From Pseudotamlana agarivorans (lineage in GTDB: Bacteria > Bacteroidota > Bacteroidia > Flavobacteriales > Flavobacteriaceae), in assembly GCF_018860245.1 (NCBI RefSeq), contig NZ_JAHKPD010000014.1:62001-126000 (forward strand): a stretch of DNA of 64,000 nucleotides, in the 5' to 3' direction. Under the pieces are notes generated by a model, which saw nothing but the letters and a program-made list of their open reading frames with translations, was not told the origin of the DNA and did not search any database. The position numbers were made by a program, and so were the translations under genes. This document shows positions 25,387 through 35,253 of this stretch, in pieces; positions within the stretch are counted from its first letter, which is position 1; the number at the start of each line of letters is the position of its first letter.

Positions 25387-28300
25387 ATGGCATTAAAAAT
25401 CGTAATCTCGCACAAAACTAAGTACAAATATGATAGAAAAGTATCGTTGTCACCTCATATTTTTAGACTAAGACCAGCCCCACATTCACGGACACCAATA
25501 GAATCTTACTCTATTAAGATAAAACCTGAAAACCAGTTTTTTAATTGGCAACAAGATCCTTTTGGTAATTATGTGGCACGTTTAGTTTTTCCTGATAAAA
25601 CAGACGAGTTATCTATCGATGTTGAAATTATAGCCGATTTAAAAACGATAAACCCATTTGATTTCTTTATTGAAGAATCGGCTGAAGAGTTTCCTTTTAA
25701 GTATTCAGATACTATTAAGAAGGAACTTCAACCTTATTTAGAAATTACCGACGATGGTGACCTCATTAAAGATTTCATTAAAACCATAGACTACTCGCCT
25801 AGAAAAACCATTTACTTCTTAATAGATATTAATAGAAAAATCTATGAATATTTAAGTTATAATATAAGGATGGAACCTGGGGTTCAATCTTGTGAAGAAA
25901 CTCTAGAAAGAAAAAATGGTTCTTGTAGAGATTTTGCTTGGTTGTTTGTTCAAACACTACGCCACCTAGGTTTTGGTGCACGTTTTGTTTCTGGTTATTT
26001 AGTACAATTAAAATCTGACGAAAAATCTTTAGATGGTCCTTCTGGTCCAGAAGAAGATTTTACCGATTTACACGCTTGGGCGGAAGTTTACCTTCCTGGT
26101 GCGGGTTGGATTGGATTTGATGCCACTTCTGGCCTACTCGCTGGCGAAGGGCACATTCCTTTGGCTTGTACACCATCTTTTGAAAGTGCTGCACCAGTTT
26201 CAGGAGCGACCGACGTTTGTGAAACCGAATTCTTTTTTGAGAATTCAGTCACTCGTATTTTTGAATCGCCTCGTGTTACAAAACCTTATACAGAAGAACA
26301 ATGGAAGGACATTTATAAATTAGGAAATAAAGTTGAAAAACAACTTCAAAAAGGAGATGTTCGCCTAACGATGGGCGGTGAACCAACTTTTGTTTCTATT
26401 GACGATTTAGAATCTCCCGAATGGAATACCACGGCCGATGGTCCTTTAAAACGTAAATTAGCCAAAGATTTATCTAAAAAATTACATGATGCCTTCGGCA
26501 AAGGTGGTGTATTACATCATGCACAAGGAAAATGGTATCCTGGCGAACCTTTACCTAGATGGCAAATTGAAATATGCTGGAGAAAGGATGGTAGGCCAAT
26601 TTGGTACAATAAAAACCTATTAGCCACCTATGTTGATGATTATTTTATTCCTCAAAACACGGATAAATTATTTTTAGAAACACTTACAAAATACTTACGG
26701 GTTACTAACGAACATATAAAACCAACTTACGAAGATCCTTTTTACTATTTATATGAACAGGGTAATTTACCCACAGATTATGATCCAGCAGAAGACAAGG
26801 ATGGTGAGTTGGCTAAGAAAAAAATAAATCAAATTTTTGAAAACGGAACGTCTACCCCTGTTGGGTATTTACTTCCGTTAAATAAAACTGAAAATAAATG
26901 GTTTACAAGTGCTTGGACTTTTAGAAGAAATCATCTTTTTTTAACACCTGGTGACTCCCCTATTGGTTTACGTTTACCGCTCGCTTCGTTAGAAGCTAAA
27001 CCTGAACATGAAATTTTCCCTATTTATGAACCAGAAATGTTTGGCATAAAAGGAAGGCTTCCTAGTTTTAAAAATATAGTAAAAGAGCGCTATAATGATT
27101 ATTGCACAAAGGGTATAGACCCAAATACACCTAATTATTTTGTTCGTACTGCCCTATGTGCAGAAATTAGAGAAGGTAAATTGTATTTGTTTTTACCACC
27201 TCTTGAATCTGCCGAAATATTTTTAGATTTAATTGCTTCTATTGAAATGACAGCCAAAGCACTTAATGTTCCTGTTATTTTAGAAGGATACGAACCGCCT
27301 AAAGACAATCGATTAGAATCTTTAAAAATCACACCTGATCCTGCAGTTATAGAAGTTAACGTACATCCTGTTAAAAACTGGGAAGAATTATGTCATAACA
27401 CCTTTACCATATACGATCTCGCAAAACAATCTCGTTTAGGTACCGAAAAATTTATGCTTGATGGCAAGCATACCGGAACAGGTGGTGGGAATCACGTAAC
27501 TCTAGGTGGTGTGTCTCCAAAAGACAGTCCGCTATTGAGAAAACCTAGTTTACTGCGCAGTCTACTTACCTTTTGGCAACATCACCCTGGGTTAACTTAT
27601 TTGTTTTCTGGGGCATTCGTTGGGCCCACAAGTCAAGCACCAAGAATTGACGAGGCCAGAATGGAAAATTTATATGAGTTAGAAATTGCTTTTGAGCAAA
27701 TTCCAAAAGATGGTGAAGTACCATACTGGTTAACCGATCGATTATTCAGGCATCTTTTAACAGATCTTACTGGTAACACACACCGTGCAGAATTCTGTAT
27801 TGATAAACTTTATTCACCTGATTCTTCTTCAGGACGTTTAGGGATTTTAGAATTACGTGGATTTGATATGCCTCCACACCCACAAATGAGTTTAACACAA
27901 ATGTTATTAGTGAGAACTTTAGTGGCATGGTTCTGGAAAAAACCGTATGAGCATAATTTAGTACGTTGGGGAACCGAATTGCATGACAAGTTTTTAATAG
28001 AACATTATGTTCGTGAAGACATCAAAGATGTTGTTGAACAGCTCAATCGTGCCGGATATGCTTTCAAAGAGGAATGGTTTAATCCATTTTTTGAATTTAG
28101 ATTTCCACTACATGGTATGGTTGAAATCAATAAAATTCACATGGAACTACGTGCAGGTATTGAGCCTTGGAATGTGTTAGGTGAAGAGATGACTGGTGGC
28201 GGAACAGCACGTTATGTAGATTCTTCGCTAGAAAGGCTTCAAGTTAAAGTTTCTAATTTCATAGATGAAAGATTTGTGTTAACTTGCAACGGTGTAAAAG

Positions 28301-28719
28301 TTCAATTAAAAAGCACTGGTGTACAAGGTGAATATGTAGCCGGAGTCAAGTATAAAGCTTGGGATCCGTACTCTGCATTGCATCCTACAATTCCAGTGGA
28401 TACGCCTTTAGTATTTGATATAGTTGATACATGGAACAGACGTTCCATTGGAGGATGTACCTACTTTGTAGCGCATCCTGGAGGAAGATCATACGAGTCG
28501 TATCCAGTAAATAGCTTTGAGGCGGAATCTAGAAGAATTAACCGTTTCTGGGAGTTTGGTCATACACAAGGTGAAATAGACCCTGTGGAAGAAATAAACC
28601 CAGATACCGATAATCCTAATAGAAGTGTTGAAGAAAAAGGAAGCTCTAAACGTTTTAAATACAAAGAATTACCTATTAATTTTGAATTCCCTTACACACT
28701 GGATTTAAGAAAAAAATAA
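25387..28719 (+). CDS. Transglutaminase-like domain fused to DUF2126 amidoligase
   Basis: 1110 residues, no signal peptide. The N-terminal beta-domain (about 1-90) is followed by a transglutaminase-like core with Cys in NGSCRDFAWLF (about 177-187), His in TDLHAWAEVYL and Asp in GWIGFDATSG (about 240-249). From about 310 to 1090 it is DUF2126, with GDVRLTMGGEPTFVS and GKHTGTGGGNHVTLGG, assigned by Iyer, Aravind and colleagues to the glutamine synthetase-like COOH-NH2 ligases. It starts a three-gene operon with an ATP-grasp/alpha-E protein and a second transglutaminase. Peptide synthesis or protein tagging is the published prediction; the product is unknown. Confidence 0.9.
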   Translation: MALKIVISHKTKYKYDRKVSLSPHIFRLRPAPHSRTPIESYSIKIKPENQFFNWQQDPFGNYVARLVFPDKTDELSIDVEIIADLKTINPFDFFIEESAEEFPFKYSDTIKKELQPYLEITDDGDLIKDFIKTIDYSPRKTIYFLIDINRKIYEYLSYNIRMEPGVQSCEETLERKNGSCRDFAWLFVQTLRHLGFGARFVSGYLVQLKSDEKSLDGPSGPEEDFTDLHAWAEVYLPGAGWIGFDATSGLLAGEGHIPLACTPSFESAAPVSGATDVCETEFFFENSVTRIFESPRVTKPYTEEQWKDIYKLGNKVEKQLQKGDVRLTMGGEPTFVSIDDLESPEWNTTADGPLKRKLAKDLSKKLHDAFGKGGVLHHAQGKWYPGEPLPRWQIEICWRKDGRPIWYNKNLLATYVDDYFIPQNTDKLFLETLTKYLRVTNEHIKPTYEDPFYYLYEQGNLPTDYDPAEDKDGELAKKKINQIFENGTSTPVGYLLPLNKTENKWFTSAWTFRRNHLFLTPGDSPIGLRLPLASLEAKPEHEIFPIYEPEMFGIKGRLPSFKNIVKERYNDYCTKGIDPNTPNYFVRTALCAEIREGKLYLFLPPLESAEIFLDLIASIEMTAKALNVPVILEGYEPPKDNRLESLKITPDPAVIEVNVHPVKNWEELCHNTFTIYDLAKQSRLGTEKFMLDGKHTGTGGGNHVTLGGVSPKDSPLLRKPSLLRSLLTFWQHHPGLTYLFSGAFVGPTSQAPRIDEARMENLYELEIAFEQIPKDGEVPYWLTDRLFRHLLTDLTGNTHRAEFCIDKLYSPDSSSGRLGILELRGFDMPPHPQMSLTQMLLVRTLVAWFWKKPYEHNLVRWGTELHDKFLIEHYVREDIKDVVEQLNRAGYAFKEEWFNPFFEFRFPLHGMVEINKIHMELRAGIEPWNVLGEEMTGGGTARYVDSSLERLQVKVSNFIDERFVLTCNGVKVQLKSTGVQGEYVAGVKYKAWDPYSALHPTIPVDTPLVFDIVDTWNRRSIGGCTYFVAHPGGRSYESYPVNSFEAESRRINRFWEFGHTQGEIDPVEEINPDTDNPNRSVEEKGSSKRFKYKELPINFEFPYTLDLRKK

Positions 28720-28738
28720 GAGTTAAGGATTCCAATTA

Positions 28739-31300
28739 ATGGAGACAAAAGAAAATATCATATTCGAAAATTATTTTAAAGATTTTAGTAAATATGACGA
28801 GTTACTAACTTCTGAATTAACTATAAAGGCTGATTGGAAAAGCCTTTTGGATAATTTATTGAAAATTGGTAACAAAGAACTCGCTTCTAAACAGTCTGAA
28901 ATAGACTGGCTTTTAGCAGAAAATGGCGTTACATACAACGTATACAACGATCCTAATGGATTAAATCGCCCGTGGAACTTAAATATCATCCCATTTATTA
29001 TTCAACAAAAAGAATGGGAATTGGTAGAAAAAGGTATTCAGCAGCGTTCTGAAATTTTAAACCTCGTTCTAAAAGATATTTATGGTGAACGTAAATTGCT
29101 TAAAAATGGTATTATACCTCCTGAAGTTATTTATGCACACCGTGGTTTTTTAAGATCTTGTGATCAAATTCAATATAAAACGGCCAAACAATTATCTATT
29201 CATGCCGTAGATTTGGCAAGAGGACCAGACGGACGCATGTGGGTGGTAAACGATCGCACCCAAGCACCATCTGGAATGGGATATGCCTTGGAAAATAGAT
29301 TTTCAAAAAGCAGAGTGATTCCTGAAATATTTGATAACATTAATGTTATACAGCCATCAAATTTCTTCAAAGATTTTAATCAGTTATTATTAACTGCGGC
29401 TCCAGATCACAAAGATAATCCTACTGTTGTCGTTTTGACACCAGGACCTCATAATGAAACTTATTTTGAACATTCTTACTTATCCAATTTTCTTGGCTAT
29501 CCACTAGTTAAAGGCAATGACTTAGTGGTTCGTAATGGTAAAGTTTGGATGAAATCTTTAAAAGGACTTAAGCAAATTGATGTTATTTTACGTCGTGTTG
29601 ATGATGCTTTTATGGATCCGTTAGAACTACGTGAAGATTCCTATTTAGGTGTGGCTGGTTTATTAGAAGTTGTAAGACTTCAAAATGTAGCCATAGTTAA
29701 CCCTATTGGTAGCGGTGTGTTAGAAAACCCGGGGTTGATTCCTTTTATGGAGAATATTTGTAAATATTTCCTAGACGAGAAATTGATTTTGCCACAAATT
29801 GCTTCATGGTGGTGCGGACAAGAAAAGGAACGTAATCATGTTTTTGAAAATCTTACTTCTTTTGTTGTTAAAAAAATTGACAGATCGCAACGTGAAAACA
29901 TCATTTTCTGCGAATTTTTAAGCAAAAAGGAATTAAAACAACTCAAGAAAAACATACTTTCTAATCCGAATCAATATGTAGCTCAAGAAAAAATCTATTT
30001 TTCAACCGCACCTAATTTTGTAAATGAAAAGCTAGAACCTCGCAAGGTTTTATGCCGTACATTTTCTATCGCCAAAGGTGACAATTATAGCGTTATGCCT
30101 GGTGGATTAGTACGAGTAGCTGCAGAACGTGAGAAGCTTTTTGTTTCTAACCAACGTGGTGGAACCAGTAAAGATTTTTGGGTGATTGGTGAAGAAAACC
30201 AGGACCAGTTACAACTTTATTCTTGGAATAAAACATCTCCCAACAACATCATTAGCATCAATGATGTTCCTAGTAATACCGCAGAAAACCTATTTTGGTC
30301 TGGTAGATATGTAGCTAGAACATTATTAACGGCAAGATATGTTCGCATGGTATTAAATCAAATGACCAATGTGCAATACACAAATAGATACCAATCCGAC
30401 TCTGAAGGGTTAAATATTTTATACCAGTCAATAACAACCATAACATCAACATTTCCAGGATTTTTCGATGAAGATAAGTCTGAAGAAATGCTTAAGACCC
30501 CGTTAAAAGAAATTATTTCTGTAATTATTGATGAAAAACGAATTGGAAGTTTCGCCCAAAGTTTACAAAGTTTTAATGGTTCCTATTATACATTAAGAAA
30601 TTTATGGTCGAAAGACATGTGGCGTGTTTTTGATAGTATTGATAAAATTTGGAAAAAATTTAAACAGGAAAAAAATTATAGCATTTATGCACTCACTAAG
30701 TTTTTTGACCAAATTATCACAAGACTAATTGCATTTATGGCGCTTACGGAAGAAAGTATCATGGTAAAACAAGGGCTACTACTCTATTTTATTGGTTTAC
30801 AATTAGAAGAAGCCTCTATGACTATAGAAAAATTCCGAGCCCTTATTGTAGTCACTCACGATGAAGATTTAGAATATGAAATTTTAGAATCGCTATTATC
30901 TAGTCATGAAAGTTTAAATATTTATAGGTATAGTTACAAATCGTATTTAAGTATTGAAAACGTATTAAAATTATTGCTTTTAGATAATGAATATTCAAGG
31001 TCTTTAACTTATCAAATTAGTAGACTACAAAAGGATATCAGTAAATTACCCAACAACAACGTTAATAACGAAGACACGAATTGCCAAAAGAATATTGAAA
31101 AAGCCTTGAGTTTAATTCAAAATATTACTTTAGAAGATGTTCTGTATACAGATGATAAATCTAAAATACGCATGAAATTAGATGCTTTATTAGCTGAATT
31201 AAGTGATTTGTTCCATGTAACTTCTATGGCAATTTCAGACACCTATTTCAATCATTCTCAACAACAAAAGCAATTGGTTAACCGAAACATTACGAATTAA
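28739..31300 (+). CDS. Circularly permuted ATP-grasp fused to alpha-E domain
   Basis: 853 residues. Residues about 70-480 are the circularly permuted ATP-grasp (DUF404/DUF407) ligase, with WVVNDRTQAPSGMGYALENR, VVLTPGPHNETYFEH, DVILRRVDDAFMDPLELR and the late GGLVRVA and RGGTSKDFWVI. Residues about 515-840 are an alpha-E (DUF403) domain beginning AENLFWSGRYVARTLLTARY. The domains are separate genes in the facing operon (33251-34717 and 32263-33243), so this is a fused paralogue. ATP-grasp enzymes join a carboxylate to an amine via an acyl phosphate. The stop is 1 bp from the next start. Confidence 0.9.
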   Translation: METKENIIFENYFKDFSKYDELLTSELTIKADWKSLLDNLLKIGNKELASKQSEIDWLLAENGVTYNVYNDPNGLNRPWNLNIIPFIIQQKEWELVEKGIQQRSEILNLVLKDIYGERKLLKNGIIPPEVIYAHRGFLRSCDQIQYKTAKQLSIHAVDLARGPDGRMWVVNDRTQAPSGMGYALENRFSKSRVIPEIFDNINVIQPSNFFKDFNQLLLTAAPDHKDNPTVVVLTPGPHNETYFEHSYLSNFLGYPLVKGNDLVVRNGKVWMKSLKGLKQIDVILRRVDDAFMDPLELREDSYLGVAGLLEVVRLQNVAIVNPIGSGVLENPGLIPFMENICKYFLDEKLILPQIASWWCGQEKERNHVFENLTSFVVKKIDRSQRENIIFCEFLSKKELKQLKKNILSNPNQYVAQEKIYFSTAPNFVNEKLEPRKVLCRTFSIAKGDNYSVMPGGLVRVAAEREKLFVSNQRGGTSKDFWVIGEENQDQLQLYSWNKTSPNNIISINDVPSNTAENLFWSGRYVARTLLTARYVRMVLNQMTNVQYTNRYQSDSEGLNILYQSITTITSTFPGFFDEDKSEEMLKTPLKEIISVIIDEKRIGSFAQSLQSFNGSYYTLRNLWSKDMWRVFDSIDKIWKKFKQEKNYSIYALTKFFDQIITRLIAFMALTEESIMVKQGLLLYFIGLQLEEASMTIEKFRALIVVTHDEDLEYEILESLLSSHESLNIYRYSYKSYLSIENVLKLLLLDNEYSRSLTYQISRLQKDISKLPNNNVNNEDTNCQKNIEKALSLIQNITLEDVLYTDDKSKIRMKLDALLAELSDLFHVTSMAISDTYFNHSQQQKQLVNRNITN

Positions 31301-31301
31301 T

Positions 31302-32228
31302 ATGGTAGTTTTTGATCTCTGGCATAAAACCAAATACAAATATGAACATGGCGCTTCATTTTGTCATAATTTAGCAACCTTAAAACCTAAAAATTTTAAA
31401 GGACAAGAACTATTGGACTACAGTTTAGAAATTAGTCCTTTGCCAACCGAAATATCAGAACATGTAGATTTTTTCGGAAACACGGTGGCTACTTTTTCTA
31501 TTCAAGAACACCATGAAGAGTTAATCGTTATTTCACGCAGTAAAATTGCTAGAGATTTTAATGCTCAAGTTTCACAAGAAGACGTTAATACTAGAGATAA
31601 TGTTACGGTTGGGGATGCGTTAAAACTACTTAAAGGTGTAGCTCATGATATTATCGATGCAAGGCAATTTGTATTATTTTCGCCTCTTATTTCAAAAACA
31701 ACACCTGAAATAAAAAAATATGCAGAGGTTTCATTTAAACCTAAACGCTCTTTATATGAAGCAGCTCATGAACTCATGCAGCGCATTTTTATAGATTTTG
31801 ACTTCGTTTCTGGATTTACAAATATTGCCACCCCCTTAGACGAAGTGATGAAAGCGAAAAAAGGAGTTTGCCAAGATTTTGCTCAAGTGGCAATTGCTTG
31901 TGTACGATCTATAGGGCTTCCAGCTCGATATGTAAGTGGATATATTGAAACACTTCCGCCGGAAGGCAAAGAAAAACTAATAGGCACCGATGCTTCTCAC
32001 GCATGGTTTTCTGTTTTTATTCCGTCTCATGGCTGGGTAGATTTTGATCCTACTAATAATCAAATCCCAAAAGATCAACATATTGTGGTTGCTCATGGCC
32101 GTGATTATTATGATGTCCCACCTTTGAAAGGAGTTATTTATTCAACTGGAAAGAATGACATGGAAATCTCAGTAGATTTAAGACCAGCAAAAGAATCAGG
32201 GCTTCAGCAACAAACTCAAAAACAATAA
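31302..32228 (+). CDS. Transglutaminase-like cysteine peptidase family protein
   Basis: 308 residues. An N-terminal beta-domain (FDLWHKTKYKYEHGASFCHN to about 90) precedes the core with Cys in KGVCQDFAQVAIAC (about 187-200), His in DASHAWFSVFIPS and Asp in GWVDFDPTNNQIP (about 235-255). The Cys-His-Asp triad is complete. It is translationally linked to the preceding ATP-grasp/alpha-E gene and shares architecture with the N-terminus of the DUF2126 protein. In predicted systems of this type the transglutaminase-like enzyme would hydrolyse or transfer the peptide bonds made by the ligases. Confidence 0.9.
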   Translation: MVVFDLWHKTKYKYEHGASFCHNLATLKPKNFKGQELLDYSLEISPLPTEISEHVDFFGNTVATFSIQEHHEELIVISRSKIARDFNAQVSQEDVNTRDNVTVGDALKLLKGVAHDIIDARQFVLFSPLISKTTPEIKKYAEVSFKPKRSLYEAAHELMQRIFIDFDFVSGFTNIATPLDEVMKAKKGVCQDFAQVAIACVRSIGLPARYVSGYIETLPPEGKEKLIGTDASHAWFSVFIPSHGWVDFDPTNNQIPKDQHIVVAHGRDYYDVPPLKGVIYSTGKNDMEISVDLRPAKESGLQQQTQKQ

Positions 32229-32235
32229 AATAGTA

Positions 32236-32261
32236 TTAATTATTACTCTGGTAATAATTAA
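32236..32261. terminator. Hairpin between the convergent amidoligase operons
   Basis: TTAATTATTAC (32236-32246) pairs perfectly with GTAATAATTAA (32251-32261) around the loop TCTG. It lies between two stops 34 bp apart. The stem is AT-rich, so terminator strength is uncertain. Confidence 0.5.
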
Positions 32262-32262
32262 A

Positions 32263-33243
32263 TTAAGCCTTTACTTTTTTAGTGTCCAATGTATGTGAAA
32301 TGTCGAAATAATCTTCCTCTAGTTTCACAGCAATTTCAGCCAATTTTTCAATTAGCTGTGCCATAAAATCTTCTAAATTATTATCAATTTCTTCAATCAA
32401 TTTATATTCAAATTGAGAAGTCATTTTTCCTATTAGAAAAGCAGCTGAATTCACCGGTTTTTCGTGCTGCTTAGAAATCATACAAATATAATTGTTCATT
32501 TGATTTAGGCAGTTTTTAATCGAACGTGGGCACTTGGAGTTAAGTATTAAAAATTCTAAAGTGTTGGTTCTTTCCGGTGTTTTCTTATAACTTCTGCGCA
32601 TCATGTCGTAAGCCAAAACACATTTTAGCAAAGTTGCCCATTGGTAATTACCATCTACTAAATCACCATAAATCTTTTTAACAGTGCTTGCATCACTTAC
32701 TTTAGAATTAATAATTCTAGCTACTTGCAATCCGCGTTCAATATTAATACCTAACATGATTATAGCATAAACTTCATCATGTAAAAGCGTACTTTGAATT
32801 TTACTTTTAATTTCAGAAGTGGCATCTACAACATTTATTGTAAAATCATACAGTTGACTTTTTACCAATTTCTCTACAGGATAAGCTTTAATATTATGTT
32901 TTATACGGTTAATGGTTTCAAACAGCTCGTTAGATATTAAATCTCTAGCGCTTCTAGCATTTTCATGAGCATTAATAAAACCATTAACTATGGAATAAGG
33001 CGTTTCTTGATTCAAACCAACGTTAAATAAAACTTTTTCTTCACCTAAAACGATATCTGAATCTATAATTTCATTTGCAGCCATGTACATAATAGAACGC
33101 AATACAAATTGTCTGGATTGAGACAATTCATCTGGTGCATCCAAGGAAGAAAAATAATTTACCCTTAAAAATCGTGCTATATGTTCAGATCGTTCGATAT
33201 ATCTCCCCATCCAAAACAAATTATTTGCTACTCTTGCTAACAT
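32263..33243 (-). CDS. Stand-alone alpha-E (DUF403) domain protein
   Basis: 326 residues, all helical. It begins MLARVANNLFWMGRYIERSEHIARFLRVN, split here as an arginine-rich first helix typical of DUF403/alpha-E. The later SKCPRSIKNCLNQMNNY is also usual. It follows the split ATP-grasp gene by 7 bp, reproducing as two genes the fused protein at 28739-31300. Alpha-E domains are always linked to these ATP-grasp ligases and are thought to assist or complete ligation; biochemistry is not known. Confidence 0.88.
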   Translation of the reverse strand: MLARVANNLFWMGRYIERSEHIARFLRVNYFSSLDAPDELSQSRQFVLRSIMYMAANEIIDSDIVLGEEKVLFNVGLNQETPYSIVNGFINAHENARSARDLISNELFETINRIKHNIKAYPVEKLVKSQLYDFTINVVDATSEIKSKIQSTLLHDEVYAIIMLGINIERGLQVARIINSKVSDASTVKKIYGDLVDGNYQWATLLKCVLAYDMMRRSYKKTPERTNTLEFLILNSKCPRSIKNCLNQMNNYICMISKQHEKPVNSAAFLIGKMTSQFEYKLIEEIDNNLEDFMAQLIEKLAEIAVKLEEDYFDISHTLDTKKVKA

Positions 33244-33250
33244 ATATGTT

Positions 33251-34717
33251 CTATTTTTTTAATACCCAAGTATCTTTTGACCCTCCACCTTGAGATGAAT
33301 TTACCACTAAATTTCCTTTTTTAAGTGCCACTCTGGTTAGCCCACCTTTTAACACGAAATCAACATCTTTCCCCAATAAAGTAAATGTTCTTAAATCTAC
33401 ATGTCTAGATTCAAAAGATTGCGTATCATCGATATAAGTCGGGTGTGTTGACAACGACATAATAGGCTGAGCAATATATTTACGAGGTTCTTTTTTAATG
33501 GTTTCTTTTACTTTTTCTATTTCAGCCTTCGTGAGTTTGTTTCCAATAGAGATTCCATAACCTCCAGATTCATCTACAGGCTTAATTACTAATTTATCAA
33601 TATTTTCAAGTACATAACTCAATTCATCTTTACGACTGCAATGGTAAGTGTATACATTATTTAATATAGGTTCTTCGTCAAGATAATATTTAATAATTTC
33701 TGGCATGTAAGTGTAAACCGCTTTATCATCTGCTACCCCTGTTCCTGGTGCATTCACTAATGCCACATTACCTTTTAAATAAACAGAGAATAAACCTGGA
33801 ACGCCTAATACAGAATCTTTATTAAACACTAATGGATCAATAAATAAATCATCTACACGCCTATAAATAACATCCACTTTTTCAATACCATAAATGGTTT
33901 TCATATAAACGAAGTCATTTTCAACAAACAAATCACGTCCTTCAACCAGTAGAATTCCCATTTGTTTGGCTAAAAAACAATGCTCATAATAAGCCGAATT
34001 ATAAACCCCTGGAGTTAAAATTACACAAACGGGGTTGTCTACTCCATTTGGTTTAACAGATTGCATCGTATCTAATAATTTAGACCCATAATTAACAACA
34101 GTATGTGTATTGTATTGGTTAAAAACACCAAACAAGGCATGCTTAACGGCGCCTCTATTACCAATTACGTAGCTTACTCCTGAAGGGCATCGTATATTGT
34201 CTTCTAAAACATAATACTTACCATCGGAATGTTTAATTAAATCGGTTCCAGAAATATGGTTATATACACCTTCGGGTGGGTCAAAACCAACCATTTCAGG
34301 TAAAAAATTCACTGAAGACTCTATAAGTTCCTTAGGAACAATGCCTTGTTTAATAATTTTTTGATCATGATAAACATCCCAAAGAAAATGGTTTAACGCT
34401 TTACTTCTTTGTAACACGCCCGATTCAATCGTTTCCCATTCTTTATGATCAATAATTCTTGGAAAGAGGTCAAACGGAAATATTTTTTCATTGACTTCAT
34501 TTTCTCCATAAACCTGAAATGTGATTCCTGAATTAAAAAAAGAATCCTTCGCTTGAATATTAAGCCTATTAAATTCAGGTACTGAATACGTCCCAAAAAG
34601 TTCAAATAACGTTTTATAAATACTTCTTACATCTTCTCTTTTTGCAAACAATTCATCGTAAAACCTAGAATCGAATTCGTATGATGAAAATAATGGCAAA
34701 TTAATAGCTTCTTTCAA
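33251..34717 (-). CDS. Circularly permuted type 2 ATP-grasp protein
   Basis: 488 residues, the usual length for a stand-alone DUF404/DUF407 ATP-grasp. Visible motifs are YVLEDNIRCPSGVSYVIGNR (about 170-190), VCVILTPGVYNSAYYEH, DVIYRRVDDLFIDPLVF, the acceptor region VIKPVDESGGYGISIG and the end SQGGGSKDTWVLKK. It heads a two-gene operon with the alpha-E protein and faces the fused version on the other strand. It likely forms amide or peptide bonds using ATP; the substrates are not known. Confidence 0.9.
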   Translation of the reverse strand: MKEAINLPLFSSYEFDSRFYDELFAKREDVRSIYKTLFELFGTYSVPEFNRLNIQAKDSFFNSGITFQVYGENEVNEKIFPFDLFPRIIDHKEWETIESGVLQRSKALNHFLWDVYHDQKIIKQGIVPKELIESSVNFLPEMVGFDPPEGVYNHISGTDLIKHSDGKYYVLEDNIRCPSGVSYVIGNRGAVKHALFGVFNQYNTHTVVNYGSKLLDTMQSVKPNGVDNPVCVILTPGVYNSAYYEHCFLAKQMGILLVEGRDLFVENDFVYMKTIYGIEKVDVIYRRVDDLFIDPLVFNKDSVLGVPGLFSVYLKGNVALVNAPGTGVADDKAVYTYMPEIIKYYLDEEPILNNVYTYHCSRKDELSYVLENIDKLVIKPVDESGGYGISIGNKLTKAEIEKVKETIKKEPRKYIAQPIMSLSTHPTYIDDTQSFESRHVDLRTFTLLGKDVDFVLKGGLTRVALKKGNLVVNSSQGGGSKDTWVLKK

Positions 34718-35253
34718 ATCTTATATTTTAGTAAATACTCTCCGACAATTCATTAAATTTAATAAATATTTTAGGACAAACTACTAAATGATTTAAGTAA
34801 TTTTTTTAAAAAAATTATAACGATACATATTTAATAATAAAATGACATATTATTAACAATACGGGATTTTTGACGGCATAATTACTGTACTAAACCGTAA
34901 TATTTCAAATAAAATTACATATTTCATAAAATTTAAAATAAGTAATTAACCTAAAAAAGTAAATCAGACAACTTGTATGTTTTTTGAAATGAAATAGTTA
35001 CACGAAATTTGATGTTACTCAATACTTATTTTGTAAATATTTAGTAGCTTTATTGAAAAAATATTCTAATAAATAAGTGCTAGGTATTACAACAGGTATC
35101 CCCCTTATCATAGGTATTAAATAAAATGAATAAATCACTTTTCATTAAACTCTATAAAAGATTGATTACACATGACTATATACCCAAAGGACGAGCGATA
35201 TATGTATGTGTTTTTTAATTGAATTGTATAGAAATCTACAACATATAGCAAGA
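34718..35253. other. Gene-free stretch upstream of the split ATP-grasp operon
   Basis: Very AT-rich 536 bp with no convincing open frame, repeat or RNA gene. It should hold the promoter of the ATP-grasp/alpha-E operon in its left part and the 3' end of the EamA transcript in its right part. Confidence 0.4.
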
